DNA from: Xylaria sp. FL1777
Taxonomy: Eukaryota; Ascomycota; Sordariomycetes; Xylariales; Xylariaceae
Assembly (NCBI GenBank): GCA_022578965.1
Contig: MU400644.1
Location: 44,676 to 108,675, forward strand
Reading direction: 5' to 3'
DNA length: 64,000 bases
Below, one piece after another: positions 43,925 to 55,229 of this stretch. How positions within the stretch are numbered: position 1 is the stretch's first letter; every line of letters begins with the position of its first letter. Below the pieces are notes generated by a model. It ran no database searches. It was not told the DNA's origin and worked only from the letters and a program-made list of their open reading frames with translations. The position numbers and the translations under genes were made by a program.

Positions 43925-45045
43925 CATCAACCCAGATTTTGCTGGCCTCGGACACTCGCATAAACCTAGATTGAATATGCGCTACCAACAAATCTTGTAT
44001 CGATGACCTATTGACCGCCTTGAAGCGGCGCAGAAACGAGCTAAAATTGCTCGCGTTAGAAAACCTGATAGACTCAGAAGCCAAATCTCCCAGGCTGCAT
44101 AAAAATAAAGTCTTGGATGGCCACACTTTCGAAGTGTAGAGACTACTACTAACGACTGGCATAGATGTCGCTTCAGGTCTGCTGTACGTAGAACCCAAGT
44201 ACCAAGACGACAGTGACCGGTTTTCTTCGGTGTACCTTCAGTTGCACAACCACCCAAACCGTGCTACGCCCATTTTTGATAAGCCATGGGCTCTTGGCTT
44301 TCGAGATGTCAATTATTTTAACAAACATGGAGAAGTGCCTCTGTTACTCCGTAACAGGCGTAATGGTGAGGCGGTATAGTGGTCAATCGAGCACGGTACC
44401 GACTACTAGACACCGTTCAGTAAAAGGAGCGACAGCACTAAGACGATTGCCGCGGCCGTGACGCCAGCGCATTTCCTCTTCTGTCGCATTGGAGATCTAC
44501 ATTCGTGGTAGCTAAGCGAAGACTGCACGTACATAGCACAATGGGTCGTTAAGAAGTTGATGCAAGTTCAGGTCAAGGTCATATGCTCTTGCTTTTGCTT
44601 CGTGGGCGGCTGTACTCCGCTGAAGGCGTTTTTTGATTGATGGAGAGATCATCCGTGGTTCTCATCGCAGGAACTTGCGTGGTGGTGGATTAATTCGAAT
44701 CGAATTTATCAAACTACCTAGGTAGTTTCAACGAAGATCATCTTATTACACCCCTCAGGCGCATGACGTTTGACACCTTAGGGTTAACATATACCTCTGT
44801 GATTTTTCTTCCTTTGTGAAACACTGCGAAGCGCCACTTCATACATCGGAAGAAGTTGAAGAGCTCAATTCGGAGTGGGGTACCTTGCTCTGCTAAGTCT
44901 ACTCATCGATCTTTTAACTGAATTCGGTCAGATTGCACGCGAGGACCGAGACGGTGCGCCTCTTATAGCCCACGACCCTGAAAAGTTCCGGATACGTCGG
45001 TGGCTTCCTCGGATAACGGAGACACTCGACAGCTCTGGATGGTGA
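43925..45045 (+). pseudogene. Degenerate fungal ankyrin-associated/NACHT-type protein fragment
   Basis: 43996-44511 reads in one frame interrupted by stops at 44137, 44377 and 44407. It encodes LTALKRRRNELKLLALENL, then KVLDGHTFEV, VYLQLHNHPNRATPIFDK, and WALGFRDVNYFNKHGEVPLL. A second frame near 44580-44640 gives a cysteine-rich CSCFCFVGGCTPLKAFF. A third frame, about 44894-45045, gives LIDLLTEFGQIAREDRDG. The order and the Cys-rich 'GCTP' element match the C-terminal region of a large fungal family often attached to ankyrin repeats. The copy is therefore a decayed fragment with several stops and at least two frameshifts. No promoter or start is recognisable. Family assignment is from memory of these motifs and is moderate. 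Confidence 0.6.
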
Positions 45046-46517
45046 TGATCTTATCAAGTATGCTAACATAGGCGAGAATCGTCATGCTTCCAAGTTGCAT
45101 ACAAGTAGGTCAATGCAATATCCCAACGGTAAAATAGAATATTGTCATATTCCGCGTCGAGCTGGGGCGCAACTCGGCTGGCGCACAATGGCGAATTCCC
45201 AGTTGAGGAATGCGGTATCCATTGCTATTACCTAAGTAGTCTCTGTGGTTCTATAGCTTGGCGATGGTGGTGGATTTAAGGATATCTGATTCATACGCAC
45301 AATCTGTAAGCGCTGTGCTGGTACTCACATTACGTTTATACAGTCTAGATAGACTCTGCGGCCCCAATGGATGACCCACGGCTAAGGGGGTTCCTCGGAT
45401 AACCAATGAGATAAACCACCGATGAAGAGGCTTCGAGATAGGAATACATACCTAGCTTTGCTTCGCAGTACCAATGGGCTCTGTGTAGGGTAAGATCTCC
45501 CGAGAGAGGGCGTGGAGAGGGCGCTCACGTCGTTGTCCAGGGAACGGAGTACCGGCAGACTCGATGTGCATTTACTGAAGCTCGGATCTGCTCGGGGCAA
45601 GCTAGCATGCAACTACTTACACTACTCCAAAACGCCGGAGATGACACGGAGGCCATCTGCCCGGTGGCATGGAATCTTCCGTCCCGAGGTCGCACATACC
45701 CGTGGCCGCTTATGGGGAGATACCAACATGGCTAACTATATGCGACTATATGTGGCTCTGTGGTTCTAAGCGTGAGCTAAGGAGATGGATGGACTCCATG
45801 GCGAGCAGCATCTTACTGTAACTTACTGTGAGAAGACTCCTGCAGGGCGGCGGCTTCACCATCATGAAGCAACTGTGCCATGGACGGCGAAGACAAATAA
45901 TCGATGAGCGTGGTGTAGAATGGGATCGGGCGGGATTTGTCAGAATGCACGACTGCGAGATGCTTACAGATCGGTACTCGAATACGAACCAGAGTCGTAT
46001 CTTCGAGCCACTAGCCACAGGGAGACAAGCCACGATTACGTGGAAGTGGCTGGCCTTGTACCTAGGTAATGTATCGCGTTCGTATTCGGATCGCCCGCGA
46101 TTGGTGAAAGACAGCCGTAACGACATATGATTGGACGATAGAGTTAAGTCTGGAAATAGTCAGAGAGCCATAGATACTGCAACAACCCGCTAGCCAAGTC
46201 CTAAGATTCCCCCTGAAGGGCCCTCTGGGCCCCTCCTTAGTGAGAAGGTGGTCAGAGTAAGGCGACCCCAAGCAAAGCACATTTGTCGATTGCATAAAAT
46301 GTTGCTCGCATCCCTTTTTGATCTTCAATTCTAGACGTGGCAACATCACCCTTCCTCTCTCGATTGCAGTATCTTCTAACTATACTTTCCGATACTCTTC
46401 GACGCCTCACGGCACTCTTCTCCTCTATTCTACCAATTGACCTCCTCGGAGTGCTCAATCACCTATTATTCCCCATAACCTAATCCTCGTAATTGCTGCC
46501 ACCGCCATTTCGACACC
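45046..46517. other. Intergenic region upstream of ERG6
   Basis: Open frames at 45512-45769, 45828-46130 (plus) and 45746-46126 (minus) have no recognised motif. The last 250 bases, rich in CT tracts, are the probable ERG6 promoter and leader. Confidence 0.4.
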
Positions 46518-47837
46518 ATGGCCACCAAGACCGGTCTCGAGAAGCAGGACAGGGCTCGTGATGCTGCCTTTAACACGGCCATGCACGGAAACTCAGCCAC
46601 GGCTACTGGCGGCGTGCGTGCCATGTTCGCCAAGGGGCGTGAGGCGAAGCAGGCTGCCGTAGACGAGTATTTCAAGCACTGGGATAACAAGTCTGCCGAG
46701 GTCGAGACCGAGGAAACCCGTGCTGTACGCCGAAACGACACCCTTCTCGCTCTTCGTTGTTACTAAACCAATCTAACAGGCACGAAACGCCGAGTACGCT
46801 ACGTTGACGAGACAGTATGTTGCGCTTACCAAATCTTGGCCTTTGTGTGCTCGATAGGCTAACATGATAATAACCAGATACTACAATCTCGCTACCGATT
46901 TATACGAATACGGCTGGGGCCAGTCCTTCCACTTCTGCCGATACTCGGTTGGGGAGAGCTTCTATCAAGCCATTGCCCGGCATGAGCACTATCTAGCACA
47001 CCAGATTGGCATCAAGGAGGGCATGAGGGTGCTTGATGTTGGCTGTGGTGTTGGCGGACCGGCACGTGAGATTGCTAAGTTTACCGGTGCTCACATCACC
47101 GGTCTCAACAACAATGACTATCAGATTCAGCGTGCTACCCACTATGCCAAGAAGGAGGGACTGTCCAACCAGCTAGCCTTCGTTAAGGGAGACTTTATGG
47201 TAGGTCGTGGACTCGATGCCATCTTGTCAGTAGTCCTCTAACGTATACTTATTTGTTCTAGCAAATGGACTTCCCCGACAACAGTTTCGACGCCGTCTAC
47301 GCGATTGAAGCTACCGTGCACGCGCCAAAACTAGCCGGCGTATACAGCGAAATCTTCCGGGTATTGAAGCCCGGTGGTGTTTTTGGCGTCTACGAGTGGC
47401 TGATGACGGACGACTACGATAATGACAACCTGGAACACCGCAAGATTCGTCTTGGTATCGAGCAAGGCGATGGCATCGCGAATATGGTCAAGATCTCCGA
47501 GGGACTAGAGGCGATGAATATTGCCGGTTTCAACCTACTCCATCACGAAGATCTTGCCGACCGCCCCGACCCCATCCCGTGGTACTGGCCTCTTGCCGGC
47601 CGGTGGAAGTACATGCAGTCCTTCTCCGACAGCTTCACCATTGCGCGCATGACGTGGTGGGGTCGCTTCCTAGCACACAACTTTGCCGGTCTTCTGGAGA
47701 CGGCTAAGCTTGCACCAGCTGGTACCAAAAAGACAGCCGAAAGTCTTGGCGAGGCCGCTGATTGCCTCGTCGCAGGTGCTGAGAGGCACCTCTTTACACC
47801 CATGTACTTGATGGTGGGAAAGAAGCCGGAGCAATGA
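46518..47837 (+). CDS. ERG6: Sterol 24-C-methyltransferase
   Basis: Exons 46518-46724, 46780-46814, 46878-47199 and 47262-47837 give 379 aa, the normal Erg6 length. The 35-nt second exon encodes [12 protein letters not shown], giving [20 protein letters not shown], the Erg6 hallmark (YEYGWGxSFHF) that lines the sterol site. The SAM-binding motif [15 protein letters not shown] is at about 132-146, followed by GLNNNDYQ and AIEATVHAP. The C-terminal sterol methyltransferase domain ends [11 protein letters not shown]. It transfers a methyl group from S-adenosylmethionine to C24 of zymosterol or lanosterol in ergosterol synthesis, on ER or lipid-droplet membranes. It is a housekeeping gene with nothing unusual in the sequence. 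Confidence 0.96.
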
Positions 47838-49131
47838 AACGACTGCCAATGACGATAATGACCAAACAAGAAAAGCGGATTCTATAGCATAAAAAATCTC
47901 CTCGCCAGCTTAGTAGAGAATAGCCACGGCACCGATATACCCATTTCATACCTCATAGTCAAGAGGCAAGAGACGAGGCGAGGCGAGACGCGCGGCGAAA
48001 CGGCCGGTGATAGAGACAAGACTAGGATGACAGAACTCTTCGCATCTTCGATCCTCGTTATATTGATATAGATACCTAGAAGAACAGCTCTACAGCGCTG
48101 TATATAATAGAGACCTCAATAACTCGCGTCGAGAGACGGCAGAGTATAATACATGATCGAATTACCTAGAGTAGCGCCAGTCGATAGCTGTGAGATTCCT
48201 ATAATTTCTCAACTGGGTCGATAAGACGCTGAACGATTGGCATGTATTTAGATGTCGGGTTTTGCTGACGGCCAAATAAGCTTACTCACTCATCGGAGTA
48301 TCCCCAACGGAGCTAGCGGGTCATTGAGCCGGTGCCACTCCGTTCTTTGTCCTTGCAGCAGCGCAGAAGATTTCAATAGCGAATATTTTATTACTAGCAA
48401 ATTTAGTTGAACGGCTAATGCGTAGTATCTCGTAGTATAATTGCCTCAATTGCCTTTCAACATGTGGCTGGAGGGATTGCCTAAAGGGACAAGGCAGGTT
48501 TTGTTTACAACATAGGTAAATAAAACACAAGATCAAAGATAATTGAGAGTACTTACCAAGGTAGGTACCGGTCCTTAGTATTTAACGATAGACCTACAGT
48601 GGTAGGTATTCACTCAGGTTCCGATGTAGGAAGCGGAATCTACCTAGCTGTAGATAGGGACTCTGGGGGCGCTAATCTATACAGGGATTAGTGATCCAAG
48701 ATTAAGCCCCAACAAGCCGCTGACAGGAGGGAAAAGGGTTGGGAGCATGCAACAACGCACGGAGAAACGAATTAGGTACCTCTTTACAGGGCCTAGAGGT
48801 ACCTAGCAGAAAGCTGACAGAGCTAGGTGTTCGTATCTAAGTAAGCTACTTAATCAACCACCTGCACTTTGTACAGGTAAAAAAAAAAAAAAATCACTCT
48901 CGGCCCTTCATCCTGGCGCCGACACTTTTTCCTCTCCCGTCCTCGCATCCATCCTCTTCCGACCTATCAGCCCTCCTCACCCACTTCCCCTGCCATCCGT
49001 CGACGGATCGGACCTCCATTTTATTCTTCCCATTACCCTTCCACCTAATCTATATCTTTTCCTTGCCTCTTCTTTCCCCTCTCTTCTCCTCCCGCGCCCG
49101 TCGCCCGTCTATCCGTCTCCGCCAACCAACA
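47838..49131. other. Intergenic region between ERG6 and PDB1
   Basis: No gene is supported. It contains several TACCTA/GGTAGGTA cores at 48550-48850 and a run of about 14 A near 48880. The 200 bases before the PDB1 ATG are very CT-rich, as in many highly expressed fungal promoters. Confidence 0.45.
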
Positions 49132-50431
49132 ATGTCGCGATATCTTCGCCCGGCTACGAGGCTCGCCGCCTCTGCCCGCATCGCGACAGCCGCCCCGCGA
49201 TCGCTCCCCCGACTCACCTCGTCTGCCTCCTTCGCCCTCTCACAACGGAGGTCATTCGCCGATGTCAAGGGAACCAAGGATTACACGGTCCGCGACGCCC
49301 TGAACGAGGCCATGGCCGAGGAGCTGGAACAGAACGAAAAGGTCTTCATTCTAGGGGAGGAGGTCGCTCAATATAACGGCGCCTACAAGGTCACCAAGGG
49401 CTTGTTGGACCGGTTCGGCGACAAGAGGGTCATCGACACACCCATCACCGAAAGCGGTTTCTGTGGTTTAGCCGTCGGTGCTGCGCTGAGCGGGCTGGCG
49501 CCGATTGTGAGTGACTCCTGACAACATGCCACTGCTGGTATACCCATATACTGTATATTACTGTATATACATGTACATGTCAATGTACATGTGTCTACAT
49601 ATCTATCTCCCATCAATGGGAAATAAGACAAGACCACAGTTAGCTAACTACAGCTGCTCCCGCGTCGCGCAGTGCGAGTTCATGACCTTCAACTTTGCCA
49701 TGCAGGCCATCGACCAGGTCGTCAACAGTGCCGCTAAGACCCTCTATATGTCCGGTGGCATCCAGCCCTGCAACATCACCTTCCGTGGCCCCAACGGCTT
49801 CGCTTCCGGTGTCGCCGCCCAACACTCGCAAGATTACAGCGCCTGGTACGGCTCTATCCCCGGGCTCAAGGTCGTTTCCCCTTGGTCTGCCGAAGACGCC
49901 AAGGGTCTCCTGAAGGCTGCCATCCGTGATCCCAACCCCGTCGTCGTCCTCGAGAACGAACTAATGTATGGCGTGTCTTTCCCCATGTCAGCGGCCGCTC
50001 AAAAGGACGATTTCGTCATCCCCTTCGGCAAGGCCAAGATTGAGCGCCAGGGCAAGGATCTGACCTTAGTTTCCCTATCCCGCACCGTCGGCCAGTGCAT
50101 GGTGGCCGCTGAGGCCCTTAAAAAGAAGTATGGCGTCGAGGTTGAGGTCATCAACCTACGATCTATCAAACCTCTTGATGTTGAGTCTATCATCAAGTCT
50201 GTTAAGAAGACCGGTCACCTCATCACGGTCGAGTCCGGTTTCCCCTTTGCTGGTATGGGTGCTGAGATTCTCGCTACGACAATGGAGTACGGTTTCGACT
50301 ACCTCGATGCCCCTGCCCAGCGTATTACCGGTGCCGAAGTGCCCACCCCCTACGCTCAGGGTCTCGAGCAACTGAGCTTCCCTACCGAGCAGCTCATCGA
50401 GGATTACGCTGCCAAGCTCCTGCGTGTATAG
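49132..50431 (+). CDS. PDB1: Pyruvate dehydrogenase E1 component, beta subunit, mitochondrial
   Basis: Exons 49132-49506 and 49673-50431 (166-nt intron) give 377 aa; the join yields [21 protein letters not shown]. The N-terminal 40 residues are Arg/Ser/Ala-rich without acidic residues, a mitochondrial presequence, with mature protein probably starting near SFADVKG. Transketolase-fold features are [63 protein letters not shown], and the C-terminal GAEVPTPYA. With the alpha subunit it forms the TPP-dependent E1 that decarboxylates pyruvate and acetylates the lipoyl domain of E2 in the matrix. The CT-rich leader and conventional codon use fit high constitutive expression. The start was chosen as the ATG opening the presequence. 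Confidence 0.97.
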
Positions 50432-52287
50432 AAGAAGAAAAAAAATCATCACCGAGTGGGTAGGGGTGATGGAGTGGAAAATGAATTGTGCAAGATACGA
50501 CTTACAAACACGATCGAGCCTAAGCAGGCACCGTTGGTTATAGAATGTGTATGTGGCGTTAGATCTCACGCATGTACTATATTAATTCATTCGTATGGAT
50601 TTGGGAACAGGGGTTTTTGAATGCTCCGAATTACCCATGATACGATTCTGGCGGCTGTTTTACTGATGCAGGGGTTTCCCTTACCGAATAAATGCCACAA
50701 CATAACATGTCCAATTGTGTCTCTTCCTCTCTTTCCACTAATCATGCCACCGTCATCCATCCAAAACCAAACTTGATTCCAATGGCCTAGCAAAGGGAGG
50801 GACCAAGTCCAATACCGGTATAAGATTGAAAATAAAGAGCAGCAGACTTATTCTCTGAAGTCAAATCGAGAGATGAAGCAATCGCTCCTTTTGCGCATTA
50901 GCTGCTATGGGCCATATATACAATAGACGGGCCATGGATATACACCTGAAAATAGGTAGACAATCCACGATGTGCTATGTTTATGTGTATACCAGTATAT
51001 ACATAATGTTGGTATTACCCGCGTCTATGGATGGAAAAGATGAGCAGATTATACAACATTAGCTTAATACAAATAATAATTGTACCTGGGTTTTTTCCAC
51101 TTAGGATGATAGTATGCTATAGGGTAAGTATGTGTTTCCACAATGCTAGACTTGAGCAATATGTATGTGTATAATTTGACATGATTTGAATCATTGCCTA
51201 AGTACCTAGGTAGGTAATAATATAATACAAGTTATATATTGTATAGATAGATTCATGTTACGTGATGCTGTTAGTCTACAAGGACGCCTGTCATTGCTAT
51301 AAATCCATTATAAGGAATCATGTTTTGCGTTATGCTTAGAACATTATAGGGACAAATGATGGCACCGGGATTTTCTTCTGTAGGCAACCAGTCCACAGCG
51401 TGAAGTCTATATCAAGTCGAATCGAGGAGGAACCCTTGTCCTAGATCTTTAGGAATTCCATTAACAGCTACAATGCCATTTCCCAAGAAAGGGACAAGAG
51501 ATTTTTATGACTTAAATTTAGTCGGAACTATTTTTCTTTAAGATGTTATAGAGATATGTGGTTATGTCTAGACTTATTCTGTGTCATGATACGCTAAATT
51601 CTATCATTACTGTTAAGTTCCTTCAGCTACCTTTCTCGTCATTTCAGCAGGAAATCATAGGATATAGTATTGAGACTGGTGATAATGCTAAGGGTCATTT
51701 GTTGGTTGTGATTCACTAACGACAGATGTAGTTGCCATCTAATTCGAAGAGACGGGTCATAAGCCGACGGCTGCTAGTTGAAGCTTGTTTGGCAATGAAA
51801 AGAGGACTTTCTTTATTTAAATCCCGGCCTTGTGGTAGATAGACCTCAGCCTATCCCTCTGATACACATGAATTATCTACCTGCAGCCCAAATTCAACCT
51901 GAATTGTATCTTCGGTTGAAAACGCTTGAAATATTAGAGCTACAATAGGGTGATGTTCACCTTCTTAGATAGATTACGTACCTAAGTGATAGACAAGAAT
52001 AAGTTCATAACCAGCCTTATCGAAGGTCAATAACCGCTGCTGGTCTATAAGTTTCACACCTTAGGAGTTGTCCTAGGTGGCGATGAGTGTGTGAACGAGT
52101 ATACAAATGGGGCTAGAGGAAGTCCGGGCCGATCCGCACGTATTACATGATTGATCTGTCTGATTAAGCGGGGTGGGAATAGCAAGGTATATATAAGGCG
52201 TTGGCACATTTATAAGTATGGCCGTTCTGACAGCTTCTGCATACACTAAGAGTCATATCTCATCTAGGTTAACAATAGTCCACAAGT
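50432..52287. other. Intergenic region, PDB1 to the GFA-domain gene
   Basis: 1.86 kb, AT-rich, with no credible ORF. It contains PDB1 3' UTR and the promoter of the downstream gene. Confidence 0.45.
52188..52196 (+). promoter_or_regulatory. TATA box candidate of the GFA-domain gene
   Basis: TATATATAA lies 92-100 bases before the ATG at 52288 in otherwise GC-balanced sequence. Confidence 0.4.
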
Positions 52288-52853
52288 ATGAAATCACCAC
52301 GAGGAGACCCAAAAGATCACCCTATTACCGAATTTGAACAAGAGCTCCAGGGAACTTGCCTATGCGGTTCCATCTGTGTCACCATTCGTGACCAGGAGCT
52401 CTTCACTCGCCCGCGTGGTCATCTTTGCCACTGCTCTAACTGCCGTAAGGTCGCTGGGAGCGTCGTGGCAGCGAACTTGGTCATCGAGGCAGATAAAGTC
52501 GAGCTTCGGGATTCTGCAGGCACCCTGAAAACGTACGACGACTACGACACGTTATCGGGAAACCCCGTCTTCCGTTCATTTTGCAGCGTGGATGGAAAGT
52601 GAGCTCGTTCATTCTGCCCTCGCGGGCGATTCATCCCACCAGTAACTGACTGAACAACCCTACTAGTCCGATCAAATCCGAAACGCCTTTGTATCCCGGC
52701 AAGGTGATTCTCAAGATGGGGATCTTCCCGCGAATTCCAGATCCCGAGTCGGAGATGTTTACGTTGCACAAACATCCCTGGGAAGCTGATCTCAAGAGCA
52801 CCGTCAAGTATAAGATTGCCCGAGGCGGGGAAAAAATGGAGGAGGGAAAATAA
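52288..52853 (+). CDS. GFA/CENP-V domain protein (glutathione-dependent formaldehyde-activating-like)
   Basis: Exons 52288-52598 and 52667-52853 give 165 aa. The domain starts GTCLCGSICVTI with the first C-x-C zinc pair, followed by CHCSNCRKVAGS with further ligands, and ETPLYPGKVILKMGIFP in the second exon. The usual final C-x-x-C of this fold (FCxxCGS/T) appears here as FCSVDGNP, so the second cysteine is replaced by Asp at the splice-proximal position. Some GFA proteins catalyse S-hydroxymethylglutathione formation; most fungal members are of unknown function. The loss suggests one zinc site is altered, unless the exon edge is different. No acceptor shift that I could find restores a cysteine. 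Cytosolic; no neighbour suggests a pathway. Confidence 0.85.
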
Positions 52854-54005
52854 ATCCCGATCGCTAGTATCGCTTACTACATACACTATGATTAGCTGCC
52901 GTCGGCTAGCACAAGCTCACACTAAGAACTTCTAACAACAAGAGCGTTCTAAGTATTAGAGGAAGCTAAATAAAATACCAAAAAGTAGCAGTTCAATATA
53001 GCTTCAGTTAGAGACTAGGAGTCTTTTAATCCCCCTTTCAGAATGTCTTAGAGTTACGAATCTCCTAATCTGGAATATCCTGCTATTGTAACGTAGCGGG
53101 CGCACCGGCGACGGATAATTCCCAGCATATATTACTGCAAAGTCTACTAGAGAGCCGACGAGAAAGGTTCATCACATAAGGTAACAAGGACTCATCGAAA
53201 TCACCATGAACACAGAACATACTAATATTCATTCACATTTCTAACTAGCTTCTAGCCGAAATTGTCACCAATACGTCACGTTGTTTATGGTATATATGAT
53301 CCGCGATTCCGATATTGGTAATGCATCTAGCTCCAATACTAGTTGATTTTTATAGTCCGAAATCTCAGTCCAAGTCTCCGAATACTGTATGAACAAGCCC
53401 TAGAACGTGTTTGCCATCACCAACGAGCTAAATTAGTGACGCCTGACGAATTAAGTCGGCGGGATTCCCTGGGCCGTTTTACGTGGTTCGGTTACTGACA
53501 ATCTTCTTCACACCAGTTCTTGAAATTAGATTCTACACCGGATACAGCAACGTCGCTTAGTATGAGGCGATCGAGAGAACGAAGCCGAGATCATCACTGC
53601 CGAGCTTGACCGCAACATTGACCGCAGCTAGCTGCCTGGAGTATATATATCATTTCTATATCCTAAAGGACGAGCGAAAACTCCATTTCGATCTTCTTAG
53701 GCTGTTAATCGACCCTATCACGAAAATAAGGAAGCTTTAAACTAGCTGGCCTTAGGTATGGTCAAGTAGCAAATCATAGTATCTATGTAAGTAGTAATAG
53801 GAAGTATTCTTGTCTTCTATTATCATATGATCATCGAATCCTACATCGTGGGTATCGTCGCACAACTACCACAAGAATACCATTGTATATACAGATTCAT
53901 GGCACTCCTAAACGTCCCATAATTTACATCTGAAGACCATCTTGCAAGGCACTATCGGCTTCTACCAGCACCGCTCTCTCTCTCTCTCTATATACCGCGG
54001 CTAAT
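52854..54005. other. Intergenic region between convergent genes
   Basis: 1.15 kb without a supported gene. A CT dinucleotide run lies at about 53970-53988, just past the protease stop. Confidence 0.4.
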
Positions 54006-55229
54006 TTATAGGTCCTTGTTAGCCCAGCCGAGACGAGGAGAGTCGGTAGACATGTCAAAGACGACAAAAGCAGCCTTGAGGGCGATGTCACCGTAGATAT
54101 TAACACCAACATCCTCAGACGACTGGATGCCGCCGAAACACGTGGAACCAGACTCGTCGGCAGGGGCGTAGTTGATGTACTGGCCGGGAATAGTGATCTT
54201 GGCATCGCCAGGGGTGAAGGTGAGGTCGGGGAGGTCGGCATCACAGGGGAAGACGTAACCACCTTGCTGCTGGTCCTCCTCGGCGCCATCAACCTGCTTG
54301 TAGTAGGCCGAGACGACGTCACCGGGGAACAGGGCAAGAGTGGTGCCGGTGTCAGCAATACCGTCGACAGACTGTCCGTTGATGTCAGCAGTGAACCCCC
54401 AGAATCCCTGGCTGTTGTCGACATCGACGTAGCTGATGTCGCCAGTGTACTTCGAATCATCGACGACACCGAAGTCGTAGGTACCGGCAGTGTGGTACTT
54501 GAGATCAGCTGTGAATGCGGCCACATCGAGGTTGTCAAGGATGTTGTCGAAGAAAGTCTTCTCGGGGGTAGGGGTAACGGTGTTCAGGGTGCTGAAGGCG
54601 AGGCCAAGAAGACCGTCGTTGTTGGAATCCTGAGCGAACTGGTCCGAGACCTTCGAGGCGGACTCAACACCCTGAGAATCAAAGCTGACCCCGCCGACGT
54701 TGACAACGTCGTGGTAGACGGAGCCACTGGAGGAACTTCCATCACCGTAGCTGATGCTCCATTTGGCACCCTGGACTTCTTTAGATGAAGAAGAACTGCT
54801 AGGGTCGTACTGGGTCTGGCCGTTGACAGAGGCGCTCGGGGTGTCAGTGCTGAAGACCCATAGGTCGGAGGATCCAGAGTCAAAGTCCAGGTTTAAGGTC
54901 TGCGCGGGGGTACCGATATCGACGGGAGTCAGATACTGGATATCGTACTGCTCCGGAGTAGTCTTGGCACTACCGGAGTCACGCTTGGCCTTTTTGGCAG
55001 CGTTGTACTTGGCGACGGTCTTGGCTAGACCCTCAGGCATCTTAGCACCATATTTGTTGTAGGCCTTAGCAAGCTGGAAAGGACCATGTGGCTTGAAAGC
55101 GGCGTTGGCAACCTGGTTGACGGTGAAAGAGCCAGTCTCGGGGGTGCCGACCTTGCTCTTGATGGGGTTGGCGGCAGCCAGACCGGCAAGGGCCGCAGTT
55201 ACGGCGATAGCGGTGGGTTGGGGAACCAT
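54006..55229 (-). CDS. Secreted pepsin-like aspartic endopeptidase (A1 family)
   Basis: A single-exon ORF of 407 aa begins MVPQPTAIAVTAALAGLAAA, a signal peptide of about 20 residues. It has a basic propeptide to about residue 83 (AKKAKR). The mature enzyme begins near TPEQYDIQYLTPVDIG. Two catalytic aspartates are visible: D117 in LDFDSGSSDLW and D293 in IADTGTTLALF. The flap tyrosine is in ISYGDGSSSSG. One C-terminal disulfide pair (PCDAD and STCFGG) and the end LGWANKDL complete the aspergillopepsin/penicillopepsin plan. The first active-site triad is DSG rather than the commoner DTG, a variant known in fungal members. It acts outside the cell in acid conditions on proteins. Antisense ORFs within the gene are composition artefacts. 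Confidence 0.96.
   Translation of the reverse strand: MVPQPTAIAVTAALAGLAAANPIKSKVGTPETGSFTVNQVANAAFKPHGPFQLAKAYNKYGAKMPEGLAKTVAKYNAAKKAKRDSGSAKTTPEQYDIQYLTPVDIGTPAQTLNLDFDSGSSDLWVFSTDTPSASVNGQTQYDPSSSSSSKEVQGAKWSISYGDGSSSSGSVYHDVVNVGGVSFDSQGVESASKVSDQFAQDSNNDGLLGLAFSTLNTVTPTPEKTFFDNILDNLDVAAFTADLKYHTAGTYDFGVVDDSKYTGDISYVDVDNSQGFWGFTADINGQSVDGIADTGTTLALFPGDVVSAYYKQVDGAEEDQQQGGYVFPCDADLPDLTFTPGDAKITIPGQYINYAPADESGSTCFGGIQSSEDVGVNIYGDIALKAAFVVFDMSTDSPRLGWANKDL

Noticed and set aside
45828..46130. 100-codon ORF between the pseudogene and ERG6
   Set aside because: No recognised motif, overlaps an open antisense frame of similar length, and has no promoter or splice evidence.
54264..54788. Antisense ORF of 174 codons inside the protease gene
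   Set aside because: It is the mirror of a Ser/Asp/Val-rich coding sequence with GC-rich third positions; no signal or motif of its own.
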